Source: Mactromeris polynyma (taxonomy: Eukaryota > Mollusca > Bivalvia > Venerida > Mactridae). Taken from it: a DNA stretch of 64,000 nt. The position numbers and the translations under genes are program-made. The notes beneath the pieces were generated by a model. The model made no database searches. It was not told the origin of the DNA and saw only the letters and a list, made by a program, of their open reading frames with translations. Numbering within the stretch: the first letter of the stretch is position 1; every line of letters starts with the position of its first letter. The DNA is taken from assembly GCA_032209605.1 (NCBI GenBank), contig JASFXZ010000018.1, forward strand, positions 4,901,904 through 4,965,903, given 5' to 3'. This document shows positions 10,447-23,410 of this stretch, in pieces.

Positions 10447-11847
10447 ATGAGCGTGAGAGTGAGGCATGCTTGCGTTGTAGGGAGAGACATTGTGGAGACT
10501 GCATGGGCGTGAGAGTTAGGCATGCATGCGTTGTAGGGAGAGACATGGTGTAGACTGCATGGGCGTGAGAGTGAGGCATGCTTGCGTTGTAGGGAGAGAC
10601 ATGGTGGAGACTGCATGGGCGTGAGAGTGAGGCATGCATGCGTTGTAGGGAGAGACATGGTGTAGACTGCATGGGCGTGAGAGTGAGGCATGCTTGCGTT
10701 GTAGGAAGAGACATGGTGGAGACTGCATGGGCGTGAGAGTGAGGCATGCTTGCGTTGTAGGGAGAGACATGGTGTAGACTGCATGGACGTGAGAGTGAGG
10801 CATGCATGCGTTGTAGGGAGAGACATGGTGGAGACTGCATGGGCGTGAGAGTGAGGCATGCATGCGTTGTAGGGAGAGACATGGTGTAGACTGCATGAGC
10901 GTGAGAGTGAGGCATGCTTGCGTTGTAGGGAGAGACATGGTGGAGACTGCATGGGCGTGAGAGTGAGGCATGCTTGCGTTGTAGGGAGAGACATGGTGGA
11001 GACTGCATGGGCGTGAGAGTGAGGCATGCTTGCGTTGTAGGGAGAGACATTGTGGAGACTGCATGAGCGTGAGAGTGAGGCATGCATGCGTTGTAGGGAG
11101 AGACATGGTGGAGACTGCATGGGCGTGAGAGTGAGGCATGCTTGCGTTGTAGGGAGAGACATGGTGGAGACTGCATGGGCGTGAGAGTGAGGCATGCATG
11201 CGTTGTAGGGAGAGACATGGTGGAGACTGCATGGGCGTGAGAGTGAGGCATGCATGCGTTGTAGGGAGAGACATGGTGGAGACTGCATGGGCGTGAGAGT
11301 GAGGCATGCATGCGTTGTAGGGAGAGACATGGTGGAGACTGCATGGGCGTGAGAGTGAGGCATGCATGCGTTGTAGGGAGAGACATGGTGGAGACTGCAT
11401 GGGCGTGAGAGTGAGGCATGCTTGCGTTGTTGGGAGAGACATGGTGTAGACTGCATGAGCGTGAGAGTGAGGCATGCATGCGTTGTAGGGAGAGACATGG
11501 TGGAGACTGCATGGGCGTGAGAGTGAGGCATGCATGCGTTGTAGGGAGAGACATGGTGGAGACTGCATGGGCGTGAGAGTGAGGCATGCATGCGTTGTAG
11601 GGAGAGACATGGTGGAGACTGCATGAGCGTGAGAGTGAGGCATGCTTGCGTTGTAGGGAGAGACATGGTGTAGACTGCATGGGCGTGAGAGTGAGGCATG
11701 CTTGCGTTGTAGGGAGAGACATGGTGGAGACTGCATGGGCGTGAGAGTGAGGCATGCATGCGTTGTAGGGAGAGACATGGTGGAGACTGCATGGGCGTGA
11801 GAGTGAGGCATGCTTGCGTTGTTGGGAGAGACATGGTGGAGACTGCA
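10447..11847. repeat. 56-bp minisatellite, about 25 units
   Basis: The unit contains TTGCGTTGTAGGGAGAGACA, TGGTGGAGACTGCATGGGCG and TGAGAGTGAGGCATGC. Units differ at a few fixed positions: catgcTtgcg or catgcAtgcg, tgGAga or tgTAga, gGgcg or gAgcg. The unit has no stop in any minus-strand frame, so all three minus frames are open for 430-513 codons with the same periodic peptide out of phase. This is a property of the repeat and not evidence of a gene. It is a clear candidate for length polymorphism. Confidence 0.95.
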
Positions 11848-11849
11848 TT

Positions 11850-12500
11850 TGTTTTGTGTGTATATGTTTGTTTGTTTACATCATCGTTCACTTCGCTTAA
11901 ATAGTAATGAAATACACTATCAGTACATGTATAATGTATCAGCATTGTTTAAAAGCGATCACAGATAATATATTATCTAAAGCTGTGACTAACAAGACTA
12001 AGGGAGTGTTACTGAACGGATGTGCGTAAACAAGTTGCTTACTTCTAATCAAAACGTGACCATAGTGAAGTACTTGTTGATTAGTCGAGTATTGTTTGTG
12101 AAATATGAGCCCAACCAGGATGTGAGAATTACTTTAGTCGATAATGCGACAATGTGACCATGACTCAGTCCTGTCTACAATATTACATACATTTGTACTT
12201 TCATGTCATTATTTTCGTATTATCGGATTAAATGTACGAGTAAGATGATAACACTACATAAAAGAGATATTGACTTCAATATATTCGTGAGTTTCTAAAT
12301 TGAGGAGAAAATTAATGGCAATAATTATGAATACAATGATGATCAAATGCCTGCTGGTGAAACATCCCATAAAACAACATCATATTGTATACTCTCACCT
12401 TGTGGCTGTGGTAAATTGTTATATCACTGTACAATGAGAATTCTAGATGTAAAACACGTAGGTACTTGTGTATCTGGTTCAAGCACCTCGTACCTATGCT
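11850..12500. other. spacer between arrays, nothing recognised
   Basis: No ORF, RNA or repeat stood out on either strand. Confidence 0.4.
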
Positions 12501-12509
12501 GATATTTCA

Positions 12510-14775
12510 TGCTGCGTAGCCCCTTCGTGGTTAACTGCTGCGTAGCCCCTTCGTGATTAACAGCTGCGTAGCCCCATCGCAGTAACCAGTTGCTTAGCCC
12601 CTTCGCGGTTAACAGTTGCGTAGCCGTTCATGGTTTACTGTTGCGTAGCCCCTTCGCGGTTAACTGTTGCTTAGCCCCTTCGCGGTAAACTGTTGCGCAG
12701 CCTCTTCGTGGTTATCTACTGCGTAGCCCCTTCGTGGTTAACTGTTGCGTAGCCCCTTCAAGGTAAACTACTGCGTAGCCCCTTCGTGGTTAGCAACTGC
12801 GTAGTCCTTTCGTGGTAAACTGCTGCGTAGCCTCGTCCTGGTTATCTACTGCGTAGCCCCTAAGTGCGTAACTGTTGCTTAGCCCCTTCGTGGTTACCTT
12901 TGCGTAGCCCCTTCGTGGTTAACTGTTGCGTAGCCCCTTCGTGTATAACTGTGGCGTAGCCCCTTCGTGGTTAAGTGCTGCGTAGCCCCTTCGCGGTCAA
13001 CTGTTGCTTAGCCCATTCGTGGTTAACTGTGGGGAGCCCCTTCGTGGTTAACTGTTGCGTAGCCCCTAAATGGTTAACTGCTGCGTAGCCCATAGGTGGT
13101 TAACTGCTTTCCTAGCCCCTTCGTGGTTAACTGTTGCTTAGCCCATTCGTGGTTAACTACTGCGTAGCCCCATCGTGGTTAACTGTTGCGTATCCCCTTC
13201 TTGGTTAACTGTTGCGTAGTCCCTTCGTGGTTAACTGTTGCGTAGCCCCATCGTGGTTAACTGTTGCGTAGCCCCTTCGTGGTTAACTGTTGCGTAGCCG
13301 CTTCAAGGTTAACTACTGCGTAGCCCCTTCGTGGTTAACTACTGCATAGTCCCTTCGTGGTTAACTGCTGCGTAGCCCCTTCGTGGCTAACTGTTGCCTA
13401 TCCCCTTCGTGGTTAACTGTTGTGTAGCCCCTTCGTGGTTAACTGTCGCGTAGCCCCATCGCGGTTAACTGTGGCGTAGTCCCTTCTTGGTTGATTGTTG
13501 CGTAGCCCCATCGCGGCTAACTGTTGCGGAGCCCCATCGCGGTTAACTGTTGCGTAGCCCCTTCGTGGTTAACTGTGGCGTAGCCCCTTCGTGGTTAACT
13601 ACTGCATAGTCCCTTCGTGGTTAACTGCTGCGTAGCCCCTTCGTGGCTAACTGTTGCCTATCCCCTTCGTGGTTAACTGTTGTGTAGCCCCTTCGTGGTT
13701 AACTGTCGCGTAGCCCCATCGCGGTTAACTGTGGCGTAGTCCCTTCTTGGTTGATTGTTGCGTAGCCCCATCGCGGCTAACTGTTGCGGAGCCCCATCGC
13801 TGTTAACTGTTGCGTAGCCCCTTCGTGGTTAACTGTGGCGTAGCCCCATCGCGGTTAACTGTGGCGTAGTCCCTTCTTGGTTAATTGTTGCGTAGCCCCT
13901 TCTTGGTTGACTGTTGCGTAGCCCCATCGCGGTTAACTGTGGCGAAGCCCCTTCGCGGTTATATGTTGCATAGCCCCTTCGTGGTAAACTGTTGCGTAGC
14001 CCCTTCGTGGTTAACTGTTGCCTAGCCCCTTCGCGGTTAACTGTGGCGTAGTCCCTTCTTGGTTAATTGTTGCGTAGCCCCTTCTTGGTTGACTGTTGCG
14101 TAGCCCCATCGCGGTTAACTGTTGCGTAGCCCCATCGCGGTTAACTGTTGCGTAGCCCCTTCGCGGTTAACTGTTGCATAGCCCCTTCCTTCGTGGTTAA
14201 CTGTTGCGTAGCCCCTTCGTGGTTAACTGTTGCTTAGCCCCTTCGTGGTTAACTGTTGCGTAGCCCCTTCGTGGTTAACTGTTGCGTAGCCCCTTCGCGG
14301 TTAACTGTTGCGTAGCCCCATCGCGGTTAACTGTTGCGTAGCCCCATCGCGGTTAACTGTGGCGTAGTCCCTTCTTGGTTAATTGTTGCGTAGCTCCTTC
14401 TTGGTTAACTGTTGCGTAGCCCCATCGCGGTTAACTGTTGCGTAGCCCCATCGCGGTTAACTGTGGCGTAGTCCCTTCTTGGTTAATTGTTGCGTAGCCC
14501 CTTCTTGGTTAACTGTTGCGTAGCCCCATCGCGGTTAACTGCTGCGTAGCCCCTTCGTGGTTAACTGTTGCGTAGCCCCATCGCGGTTAACTGTGGCATA
14601 GTCCCTTCTTGGTTAATTGTTGCGTAGCCCCTTCTTGGTTGACTGTTGCATAGCCCCATCGCGGTTAACTGTTGCGTAGCCCCTTCGCGGTTAACTGTTG
14701 CGTAGCCCCTTCGTGGTTAACTGCTGCGTAGTCCCTATGTGGGTCAACTGCGACGTAGCCCCTTCGTGGTAAACT
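12510..14775. repeat. 26-bp satellite, about 87 units, with a 260-bp higher-order repeat
   Basis: The unit is TTAACTGTTGCGTAGCCCC + TTCGTGG. Variants cluster as CTTCGTGG, CATCGCGG and CTTCTTGG. A block of ten units beginning at the ACTGCATAGT variant at 13,341 is repeated almost exactly at 13,601, which is 260 bp or 10 x 26. The array is more diverged at its left edge (12,510-13,100) than in the centre. Confidence 0.95.
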
Positions 14776-15290
14776 ACGGTGTTGCACCATTGTGGCATTT
14801 AATTTGTTTATACCTTAACTCATTTAGATGCCTGACACTGCAGATGATAATCGACTTTCAGTGTTTCATGTTAGCGATGTGTTATTATAAACGCTGATAT
14901 GTATATGTATATACATATGTACTAGTAAACGAAATCGGTATATAATGAATGAATATTCTGTCTTTTTGAAATACGACCGTTCGGCGTCTAAAACGTTTTT
15001 TGAAATTTTGTTTATTTACATATATACATATTTGTAAAGTTTGTAGATTTGACACTTTGTTTGAAATTCTGTCCCGTTTGGCAGAACATCAAAAGACATG
15101 AATGCATCAAAGTTGTTAATATATGATCAAATAGCAGGTTGTTCAAACCATTTTAACCATCTTAAATGTAAAACCTACTTCAATTTAGAATACATAATTC
15201 GCAAAACTCAAAACTTTAGTCTTGTTTGCTACAAATTATATTTACATTTCTGACTTAACTTCCTTGAAGTAAAGTTTGCTTAAAGACTAG
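14776..15290. other. spacer between arrays, nothing recognised
   Basis: A+T-rich. A short alternating run of TATATG/CATATA lies at about 14,900-14,925. No coding signal was seen. Confidence 0.4.
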
Positions 15291-18241
15291 GAGTTTTGGG
15301 TTGACTGTGCGCTTAGTGTGTGACATTTCCTGTCTCCTTGTGGTTTTGGGTTGACTGTGCCCTTAGTGTGTGACATTTCCTGTCTCCTTGTGCTTTTGGG
15401 TTGACTGTGCCCTTAGTGTGTGACATTTACTGTCTCCTTGTGCTTTTGGGTTGACTGTGCCCTTCGTGTGTGATATTTCCTGTCTCCTTGTGGTTTTGGG
15501 TTGACTGTGCCCTTAGTGTGTGACATTTCCTGTCTCCTTGTGCTTTTGGGTTGACTGTGCCCTTAGTGTGTGACATTTACTGTCTCCTTGTGGTTTTGGG
15601 TTGTCTGTGCCCTTAGTGTGTGACATTTCCTGTCTCCTTGTGCTTTTGGGTTGACTGCGCCCTAAGTGTGTGACATTTCCTGTATCCTTGTGCTTTTGGG
15701 TTGACTGCGATCTTTGTGTGTGACAAATCCTGTCTCCTTGTGCTTTTGGGTTGACTGTGTCCTTAGTGTGTGACATTTCCTGTCTCCTTGTGGTTTTGGG
15801 TTGACTGTGCGCTTAGTGTGTGACATTTCCTGTCTCCTTGTGGTTTTGGGTTGACTGTGCCCTGAGTGTGTGACATTTCCTGTCTCCTTGCGGTTTTGGG
15901 TTGACTGTGCCCTGATTGTATGACATTTCCTGTCTCCTTGTGGTTTTGGGTTGACTGTGCCCTTAGTGTGTGACATTTCCTGTCTCATTGTGGTTTTGTG
16001 TTGACTGTGATCTTTGTGTGTTACATTTCCTGTCTTCTTGTGGTGTTTGGTTTGACTGTGATCTTAGTGTGTGACATTTCCTGTCTCCTTGTGGTTTTGG
16101 GTTGACTGTGCCCTTAGTGTGTGACATTTCCTGTCTCCTTGTGCTTTTGGGTTGACTGTGCCCTTAGTGTGTGACATTTCCTGTCTCCTTGTGCTTTTGG
16201 GTTGACTGTGCCCTTAGTGTGTGACATTTCCTGTCTCCTTGTGCTTTTGGGTTGACTGTGCCCTTAGTGTGTGACATTTCCTGTCTCCTTGTGCTTTTGG
16301 GTTGACTGTGCCCTTAGTGTGTGACATTTCCTGTCTCCTTGTGCTTTTGGTTTGACTGTGCCCTTAGTGTGTGACATTTCCTGTCTCCTTGTGCTTTTGG
16401 GTTGACTGTGCCCTTCGTGTGTGATATTTCCTGTCTCCTTGTGCTTTTGGGTTGACTGTGCCCTTAGTGTGTGACATTTCCTGTCTCCTTGTGCTTTTGG
16501 GTTGACTGTGCCCTTAGTGTGTGACATTTCCTGTCTCCTAGTGGTTTTGGGTTGACTGTGCCCTTAGTGTGTGACATTTCCTGTCTCCTTGTGCTTTTGG
16601 GTTGACTGTGCCCTTAGTGTGTGACATTTCCTGTCTCCTAGTGGTTTTGGGTTGACTGTGCCCTTAGTGTGTGACATTTCCTGTCTCCTAGTGGTTTTGG
16701 GTTGACTGTGCCCTTAGTGTGTGACATTTCCTGTCTCCTAGTGGTTTTGGGTTGACTGTGCCCTTAGTGTGTGACATTTCCTGTCTCCTAGTGGTTTTGG
16801 GTTGACTGTGCCCTTAGTGTGTGACATTTCCTGTCTCCTTGTGCTTTTGGGTTGACTGTTCCCTTAGTGTGTGACATTTCCTGTCTCCTTGTGGTTTTGG
16901 GTTGACTGTGATCTTTGTGTGTGACATTTCCTGTCTCCTTGTGCTTTTTGGTTGACTTTGCCCTTAGTGTGTGACATTTCCTGTCTCCTTGTGCTTTTGG
17001 GTTGACTGTGATCTTTGTGTGTGACATTTCCTGTCTCCTAGTTGTTTTGGGTTGACTGTGATCTTTGTGTGTGACATTTCCTGTCTCCTTGTGCTTTTGG
17101 GTTGACTGTGCCCTTAGTGTGTGACATTTTCTGTCTCCTTGTGGTTTCTGGTTGACTGCGATCTTTGTGTGTGACAAATCCTGTCTCCTTGTGCTTTTGG
17201 ATTGACTGTGTCCTTAGTGTGTGACATTTCCTGTGTCCTTGTGGTTTTGGGTTGACTGTGCGCTTAGTATGTGACATTTCCTGTCCCCTTGAGGTTTTGG
17301 GTTGACTGTGATCTTTGTGTGTGACATTTACTGTCTCCTTGTGCTTTTGGGTTGACTGTGTCCTTAGTGTGTGACATTTCCTGTCTCCTTGTGGTTTTGG
17401 GTTGACTGTGATCTTTGTGTGTGACATTTCCTGTCTCCTTGTGCTTTTGGGTTGACTGTGCGCTTAGTGTGTGACATTTCCTGTCTTCTTGTGGGTTTTG
17501 GTTGACTGTGCGCTTAGTGTGTGACATTTCCTGTCTCCTTGTGCTTTTGGGTTGACTGTGCGCTTAGTGTGTGACATTTCCTGTCTCATTGTGGTTTTGG
17601 GTTGACTGTGCGCTTAGTGTGTGATATTTCCTGTCTCATTGTGGTTTTGGGTTGACTGTGTCCTTAGTGTGTGACATTTCCTGTCTCCTAGTGCTTTTGG
17701 GTTGACTGTGCGCTTAGTGTGTGACATTTCCTGTCTCATTGTGGTTTTGGGTTGACTGTGCGCTTAGTGTGTGACATTTCCTGTCTCATTGTGCTTTTGG
17801 GTTGACTGTGCGCTTAGTGTGTGACATTTCCTGTCTCATTGTGCTTTTGGGTTGACTGTGCGCTTAGTGTGTGATATTTCCTGTCTCATTGTGGTTTTGG
17901 GTTGACTGTGCGCTTAGTGTGTGACATTTCCTGTCTCCTAGTGCTTTTGGGTTGACTGTGCGCTTAGTGTGTGACATTTCCTGTCTCCTTGTGCTTTTGG
18001 GTTGACTGTGCGCTTAGTGTGTGATATTTCCTGTCTCCTTGTGCTTTTGGGTTGACTGTGCGCTTAGTTTGTGATATTTCCTGTCTCCTAGTGGTTTTGG
18101 GTTGACTGTGCGCTTAGTGTGTGATATTTCCTGTCTCCTAGTGGTTTGGGTTGACTGTGCGCTTAGTGTGTGATATTTCCTGTCTCCTTGTGCTTTTGGG
18201 TTGACTGTGATCTTAGTTTGTGACATTTCCTGTCTCCTTGT
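15291..18241. repeat. 50-bp satellite, about 59 units
   Basis: Unit: GTGTGTGACATTTCCTGTCT, CCTTGTGCTTTTGGG, TTGACTGTGCCCTTA. Diagnostic variants form runs: CCTTAGT against GCTTAGT or ATCTTTGT; CTTGTGC against CTAGTGG or CATTGTGG. The G-variant CGCTTAGT dominates after 17,460. A few units are 49 or 51 bp. Minus-strand ORFs of 77-129 codons are stop-free runs through the repeat and are rejected as genes. Confidence 0.95.
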
Positions 18242-18612
18242 GGTCACATCTTCTCAACTCTAGTCCCTGGTGTATGTGTTGGGAGGCATTGTCTTGTCAG
18301 TGTAGATCTACGTGTACCAAACCATATCGTTCCTTCTAGCATAATATACTCAAATGATAAGAATCTGGTTAATTGTTAATGTGTATTATAGTGTCAATAT
18401 TTCTTCTTATTGTTATTCTGTGACATATTCTAGTACCCACAGTATTTAACAAATGCCGAAATAAATATAAAAAAATCTAACGCAGTTTTAGTGTATGTAA
18501 ATGCTCTTTTTATTCACAGGAGTGCCCTTCACACGTTTTATTTCAATTTTTCAAGTTTAATAAAACCATTCATCTTCAGTTACAATATAAAGCATTGTGT
18601 TGATGTGTTTAT
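18242..18612. other. spacer between arrays, nothing recognised
   Basis: No feature was identified; an AATAAA-like motif near 18,460 has no gene to serve. Confidence 0.35.
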
Positions 18613-19905
18613 GTGCTATTGGTTGTAGTAGGTGCTGGTGAGTTAAATGTTGTTGTTCTTTTCATCAAATTAGTCGTTATTTTTATTGTCAACGTTGTTG
18701 TTATCATTGTTGTCAATAATGCGATTATCATTGTTGTCCACGATGTTGCTGTTCTTGTTATCAGTGTTGTTGCTGTTCTTGTTATCAGTGTTGTTGTTGT
18801 TCTTGTTATCAGTGCTGTTGTTGCTCTTGTTATCAGTGTTGTTGCTGTTCTTGTTATCAGCGCTGTTGTTGCTCTAGTTATCAGTGTTGTTGTTGTTCTT
18901 GTTATTAGTGCTGTTGTTGCTCTAGTTATCAGTGTTGTTGTTGTTCTTGTTATCAGTGTTGTTGTTGTTCTTGTTATCAGTGCTGTTGCTGTTCTTGTTA
19001 TCAGTGTTGTTGTTGTTCTTGTTATCAGTGATGTTGTTGCTCTAGTTATCAGTGTTGTTGTTGTTCTTGTTATCAGTGTTGTTGTTGTTCTTGTTATCAG
19101 TGATGTTGTTGTTCTTGTTATCAGTATTGTGGCTGTTCTTGTTATCAGTGTTGTTGTTGTTCTTGTTATCAGTGCTGTTGCTGTTCTTGTTATCAGTGAT
19201 GTTGTTGTTCTTGTTATCAGTGATGTTGTTGTTCTTGTTATCAGTGTTGTTGTTGTTGTTCTTGTTATCAGTGATGTTGTTGTTCTTGTTATCAGTGATG
19301 TTGTTGTTCTTGTTATCAGTGTTGTTGTTGTTCTTGTTATCAGTGATGTTGTTGTTCTTGTTATCAGTGATGTTGCTGTTCTTGTTTTCAGTGTTGTTGT
19401 TGTTCTTGTTATCAGTGATGTTGTTGTTCTTGTTATCAGTGCTGTTGTTGCTCTTTTTATCAGTGATGTTGCTGTTCTTGTAATCAGTGATGTTGCTGTT
19501 CTTGTTATCAGTGATGTTGCTGTTCTTGTTATCAGTGATGTTGCTGTTCTTGTTATTAGTGCTGTTGTTGTTCTTGTTATCAGTGATGTTGCTGTTCTTG
19601 TTATCAGTGCTGTTGTTGCTCTTGTTATCAGTGATGTTGCTGTTCTTGTAATCAGTGATGTTGTTGTTCTTGTTATCAGTGCTGTTGTTGCTCTTGTTAT
19701 CAGTGATGTTGCTGTTCTTGTTATCAGTGCTGTTGTTGCTCTAGTTATCAGTGTTGTTGTTGTTCTTGTTATTAGTGCTGTTCTTGTTCTTGTTATCAGT
19801 GCTGTTGTTGTTCTTGTTATCAGTGCTGTTGTTGTTATTGTTATCAGTGCTGTTGTTGTTATTGTTACTAGCGGTGTTGGTGTTGCTACTGTGAAGTTAA
19901 ATTAG
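18613..19905 (+). repeat. 24-bp satellite (about 18,745-19,870) inside a 430-codon open frame
   Basis: The unit is GTTGTTGTTCTTGTTATCAG plus TGAT or similar (24 bp, about 47 units), a derivative of GTT repeats. Since 24 is a multiple of 3, one plus-strand frame stays open from an ATG at 18,613 to a stop at 19,905. It would encode an 8-residue repeat like VVVLVISD, entirely hydrophobic and aspartate-punctuated. No splice context or known family supports it, and substitutions fall at all codon positions. I classify it as satellite, with a small chance that it is transcribed. Confidence 0.85.
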
Positions 19906-22389
19906 TTCTTACTATTGCTGATTTTATTGTTGTTTGTGGTGTGTTTTGCAACCGGTTTTCTTGATTCGTGTCCCGGCATCGCATTCCCCCGTCTTTAAGA
20001 ATGGTTGTTTTCCTGTTTGTTCAGTCGCTGTTTTCAGTGTTTCTAGGTGGTTATCGATTAAACATGCGTCGTTCAATACATTTTAGGCGTATGCATGCTG
20101 TGGCTGCTTGATCCGATCAAATTTATAATCCGTGTTCGTTTTAACTATAAACAGAATATGTTATTATATCAATAACCGTGAAACGGTTGTTAATAGCACG
20201 AGATGTTTTTTTACAACAGCATACCTTCGATCTCATGTGATGTTGTCAAGGCTCCATATGTCGTGCGTTACGCCCTTCATTCGTTTGTATCCCTGAATAT
20301 GTATATACATGTATGGTGTATGTGACTATCCTCGGTAAAATATTTTATTGATATTATAATGTACTCACCTTTAATTTCTCAGGTAAGTGTTAGGTATCTG
20401 GTATTGAAGAGAAGTTGGCAATCATGTAACGGTATATCATACGTACATTCATTAATCGTTTTTGCTGTAACTTGTTGTTTTTGTAGTTGTTCCAGAGTCA
20501 AGCATTATAGTATGATTTGTACAGAGGGTAAGACATGGGCTTGTGATAGATGGTGACTTACATTGATAAAAATTATGGCAATTGAAAGATTGCGAGTTAT
20601 AATTATAGGGGAAATTTATAGAGTGTATTTTGTATCTAGTATATTGATACGACAACGAGACTTTGCCTGTTCTAAACATACCCCGGAACAAAACTGAGTT
20701 TATTAGCTACGTAGCTAAGTACTTCCTTGTTATGATTTTCAAATATCATTTTACTATTTATGCTTTTTACATTGTCATTTATCTTCCTTCTTGTGATATT
20801 TCTCACGATTTTCGCAGGTAATACAATTTACATTTAATTTCCTTCTTTGTTATGTCTGTATTGACTGACGGAGATTTCAATATCATAATATCAACAAGCT
20901 TAAAATACAGCCACCTCCTTATGCCCTGTACTACAATGAAACATTATACCAACGTATATCTGGAAACTAGCATTGAAATGGGCCCGACCCTCTCAATCTT
21001 TGGGAACAAACCTCGCGAAAGTGATCTCCCTTGCTCCATCATTCTTCGAGCAATTTATTATTTTAAGCTTGTTTCGATATTGTGATTATTTCGTTTTGCG
21101 CTGAAAAGATATTTATTTGCGTACGAGTATTCTATGACTTGTATGACGAATATCACCATTGCGGATTTCTTCATACTGTAGTGGCGGTATAAAATGATAA
21201 AAACAATTCTCTAATAACAAAGATCAGTTATCAAAAAGTGATCGTAAACTCGATGATACAGTGTTGTATCTGGACATTGCATTTAAGAAATCAACATTTT
21301 TTTTTTATCTACACATGTTCATACATACAACCTGATTATAATGATAAATGGATTTTTAAAAGCTACACAAGTTACGATGATCTGAAAATGAAGCAAAACA
21401 ACCACAGACACCTCACATAAGACACATACATACAAGAATGAAACGTTATTGATTCAGCAATAATTTTTTCCTATAATTATTTTTAATGTATCTGTATTAG
21501 ATTTACAACGTATATTTACAGGAATAGAGTTCCATACCACACGAGCATAAACATATAATGTTCGTTTACCATAAGTTGATCTAAAGGAAAATCTATGTCA
21601 TTGTGGATGGTGGATCTTAATGAGTATATAGAATGTAGAATTGTGGGTGAACGAAATTACATCATGAAGATGGACTAATTTCAGATTTATCGTCTGGATA
21701 AAATAAGAAAGATAAATAAAGAGGGAATTTATTCATCCGAAGTTTGACTTACTTTATACTGGTTTTCTATCATATACATGTATAAAGTTTCGTCAAAGTG
21801 CATGGGTGAAGATATAGATCAGACAAAGATGCGACGTCGTAGCACGACATTTCATCGAAGGGAACTCGTCCAATACGACATTGGGTATTATGTGACAGTT
21901 CGGCGCCTCTGAGACAACGACAACTTGTCGAACATAATATCTTCCTCTGTGAAAATAAGTCTCACTATTTGGTTTCACGACTGACAATTAATCCTTTTGA
22001 TAATTACTGCCATTATATGTGCGAGCTTGATTCAATTTATATACATTATTACATAACACAAAACGGTAAGCGATTGTGAGTACAGAGCTGCGCCGGTCAA
22101 TGAGCATGCTCGAATGTCAACAGTTGTTAGCTACACTAGCCAAAGGCCGGGAGCTTATGTCACGACGAATTGTCCGTTGCATACGTAATTGTGTCGGTCT
22201 GTTAAGTTTTAATTCCAATGGCATCATTCTCTTCCTTAACCGTATGATCAATTTTGACCAAACTTCACGTTGTTCAAATAATTACGGTATTTGGCATTAA
22301 TAGGTCACTGGAGCTCAATAAAGATATTAAAACCAAAAATAAAACTTTTCTTGTCCAGCGCAATAGGACCCGGTACTTCCATATTTAGC
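19906..22389. other. 2.5 kb without a recognisable gene
   Basis: Several 60-80 codon ORFs on both strands show no familiar motif. The minus-strand frame at 21,793-21,987 is unassigned. No RNA gene or repeat was recognised. Confidence 0.4.
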
Positions 22390-23410
22390 ATATAACATTG
22401 TCTAGTGGTTCTCTACTATAAATAACATTGTCTAGTGGTTCTCTACCATATATAACATTGTCTAGTGGTTCTCTACCATAGATAACATTGTCTAGTGGTT
22501 CTCTACCATAGATAACATTGTCTAGTGGTTCTCTACCATAAATAACATTGTCTAGCGGTTCTCTACCATAGATAACATTGTCTAGTGGTTCTCTACCATA
22601 TATAACATTGTCTAGTGGTTCTCTACCATAGATAACATTGTCTAGTGGTTCTCTACCATAGATAACATTGTCTAGTGGTTCTCTACCATAGATAACATTG
22701 TCTAGTGGTTCTCTGCCATAGATAACATTGTCTAGTGGTTCTCTACCACATATAACATTGTCTAGTGGTTCTCTACCATAGATAACATTGTCTAGTGGTT
22801 CTCTACCATATATAACATTGTCTAGTGGTTCTCTACCATATATAACATTGTCTAGTGGTTCTCTGCCATAGATAACATTGTCTAGTGGTTCTCTACCATA
22901 GATAACATTGTCTAGTGGTTCTCTACCATAGATAACATTGTCTAGTGGTTCTCTACCATAGATAACATTGTCTAGTGGTTCTCTACCATATATAACATTG
23001 TCTAGTGGTTCTCTACCATATATAACATTGTCTAGTGGTTCTCTACCATAGATAACATTGTCTAGTGGTTCTCTACCATAGATAACATTGTCTAGTGGTT
23101 CTCTACCATAGATAACATTGTCTAGTGGTTCTCTACCATAGATAACATTGTCTAGTGGTTCTCTACCATTGATAACATTGTCTAGTGGTTCTCTACCATA
23201 TATAACATTGTCTAGTGGTTCTCTACCATAGATAACATTGTCTAGTGGTTCTCTACCATAGATAACATTGTCTAGTGGTTCTCTACCATATATAACATTG
23301 TCTAGTGGTTCTCTACCATATATAACATTGTCTAGTGGTTCTCTACCATATATAACATTGCCTAGTGGTTTTCTACTATCTATAACATTGCCTAGTGGTT
23401 CTCTACCAAA
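22390..23410. repeat. 30-bp satellite, about 34 units
   Basis: The unit is ATAACATTGTCTAGTGGTTC + TCTACCATAG, very homogeneous (mostly single changes: ATAG, ATAT or ATAA at the unit end). The flanks (22,370-22,390 and 23,400-23,420) contain the same 'taacattgtctagtggttctctaccaaaattgttgaa' context without repetition, suggesting that the array grew from one segment of the interspersed repeat described next. Confidence 0.95.

Noticed and set aside
10404..11945. 513-codon minus-strand ORF (and 467/431-codon frames)
   Set aside because: It is made of the 56-bp minisatellite, which lacks stops in every minus frame; three overlapping frames cannot all be genes, and no family or splice context supports any.
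15513..18247. minus-strand ORFs with SHTKGTVNPK-type repeats
   Set aside because: Products of the 50-bp satellite, broken by frame changes every time a unit of different length occurs.
20359..22300. 60-79 codon ORFs in the unassigned 2.5-kb stretch
   Set aside because: Both strands carry similar-length frames, none with a recognised motif or codon bias; within chance expectation.
333..23410. CRISPR arrays
   Set aside because: The regular arrays have no unique spacers between repeats; they are head-to-tail satellites in a eukaryotic genome, with no cas genes.
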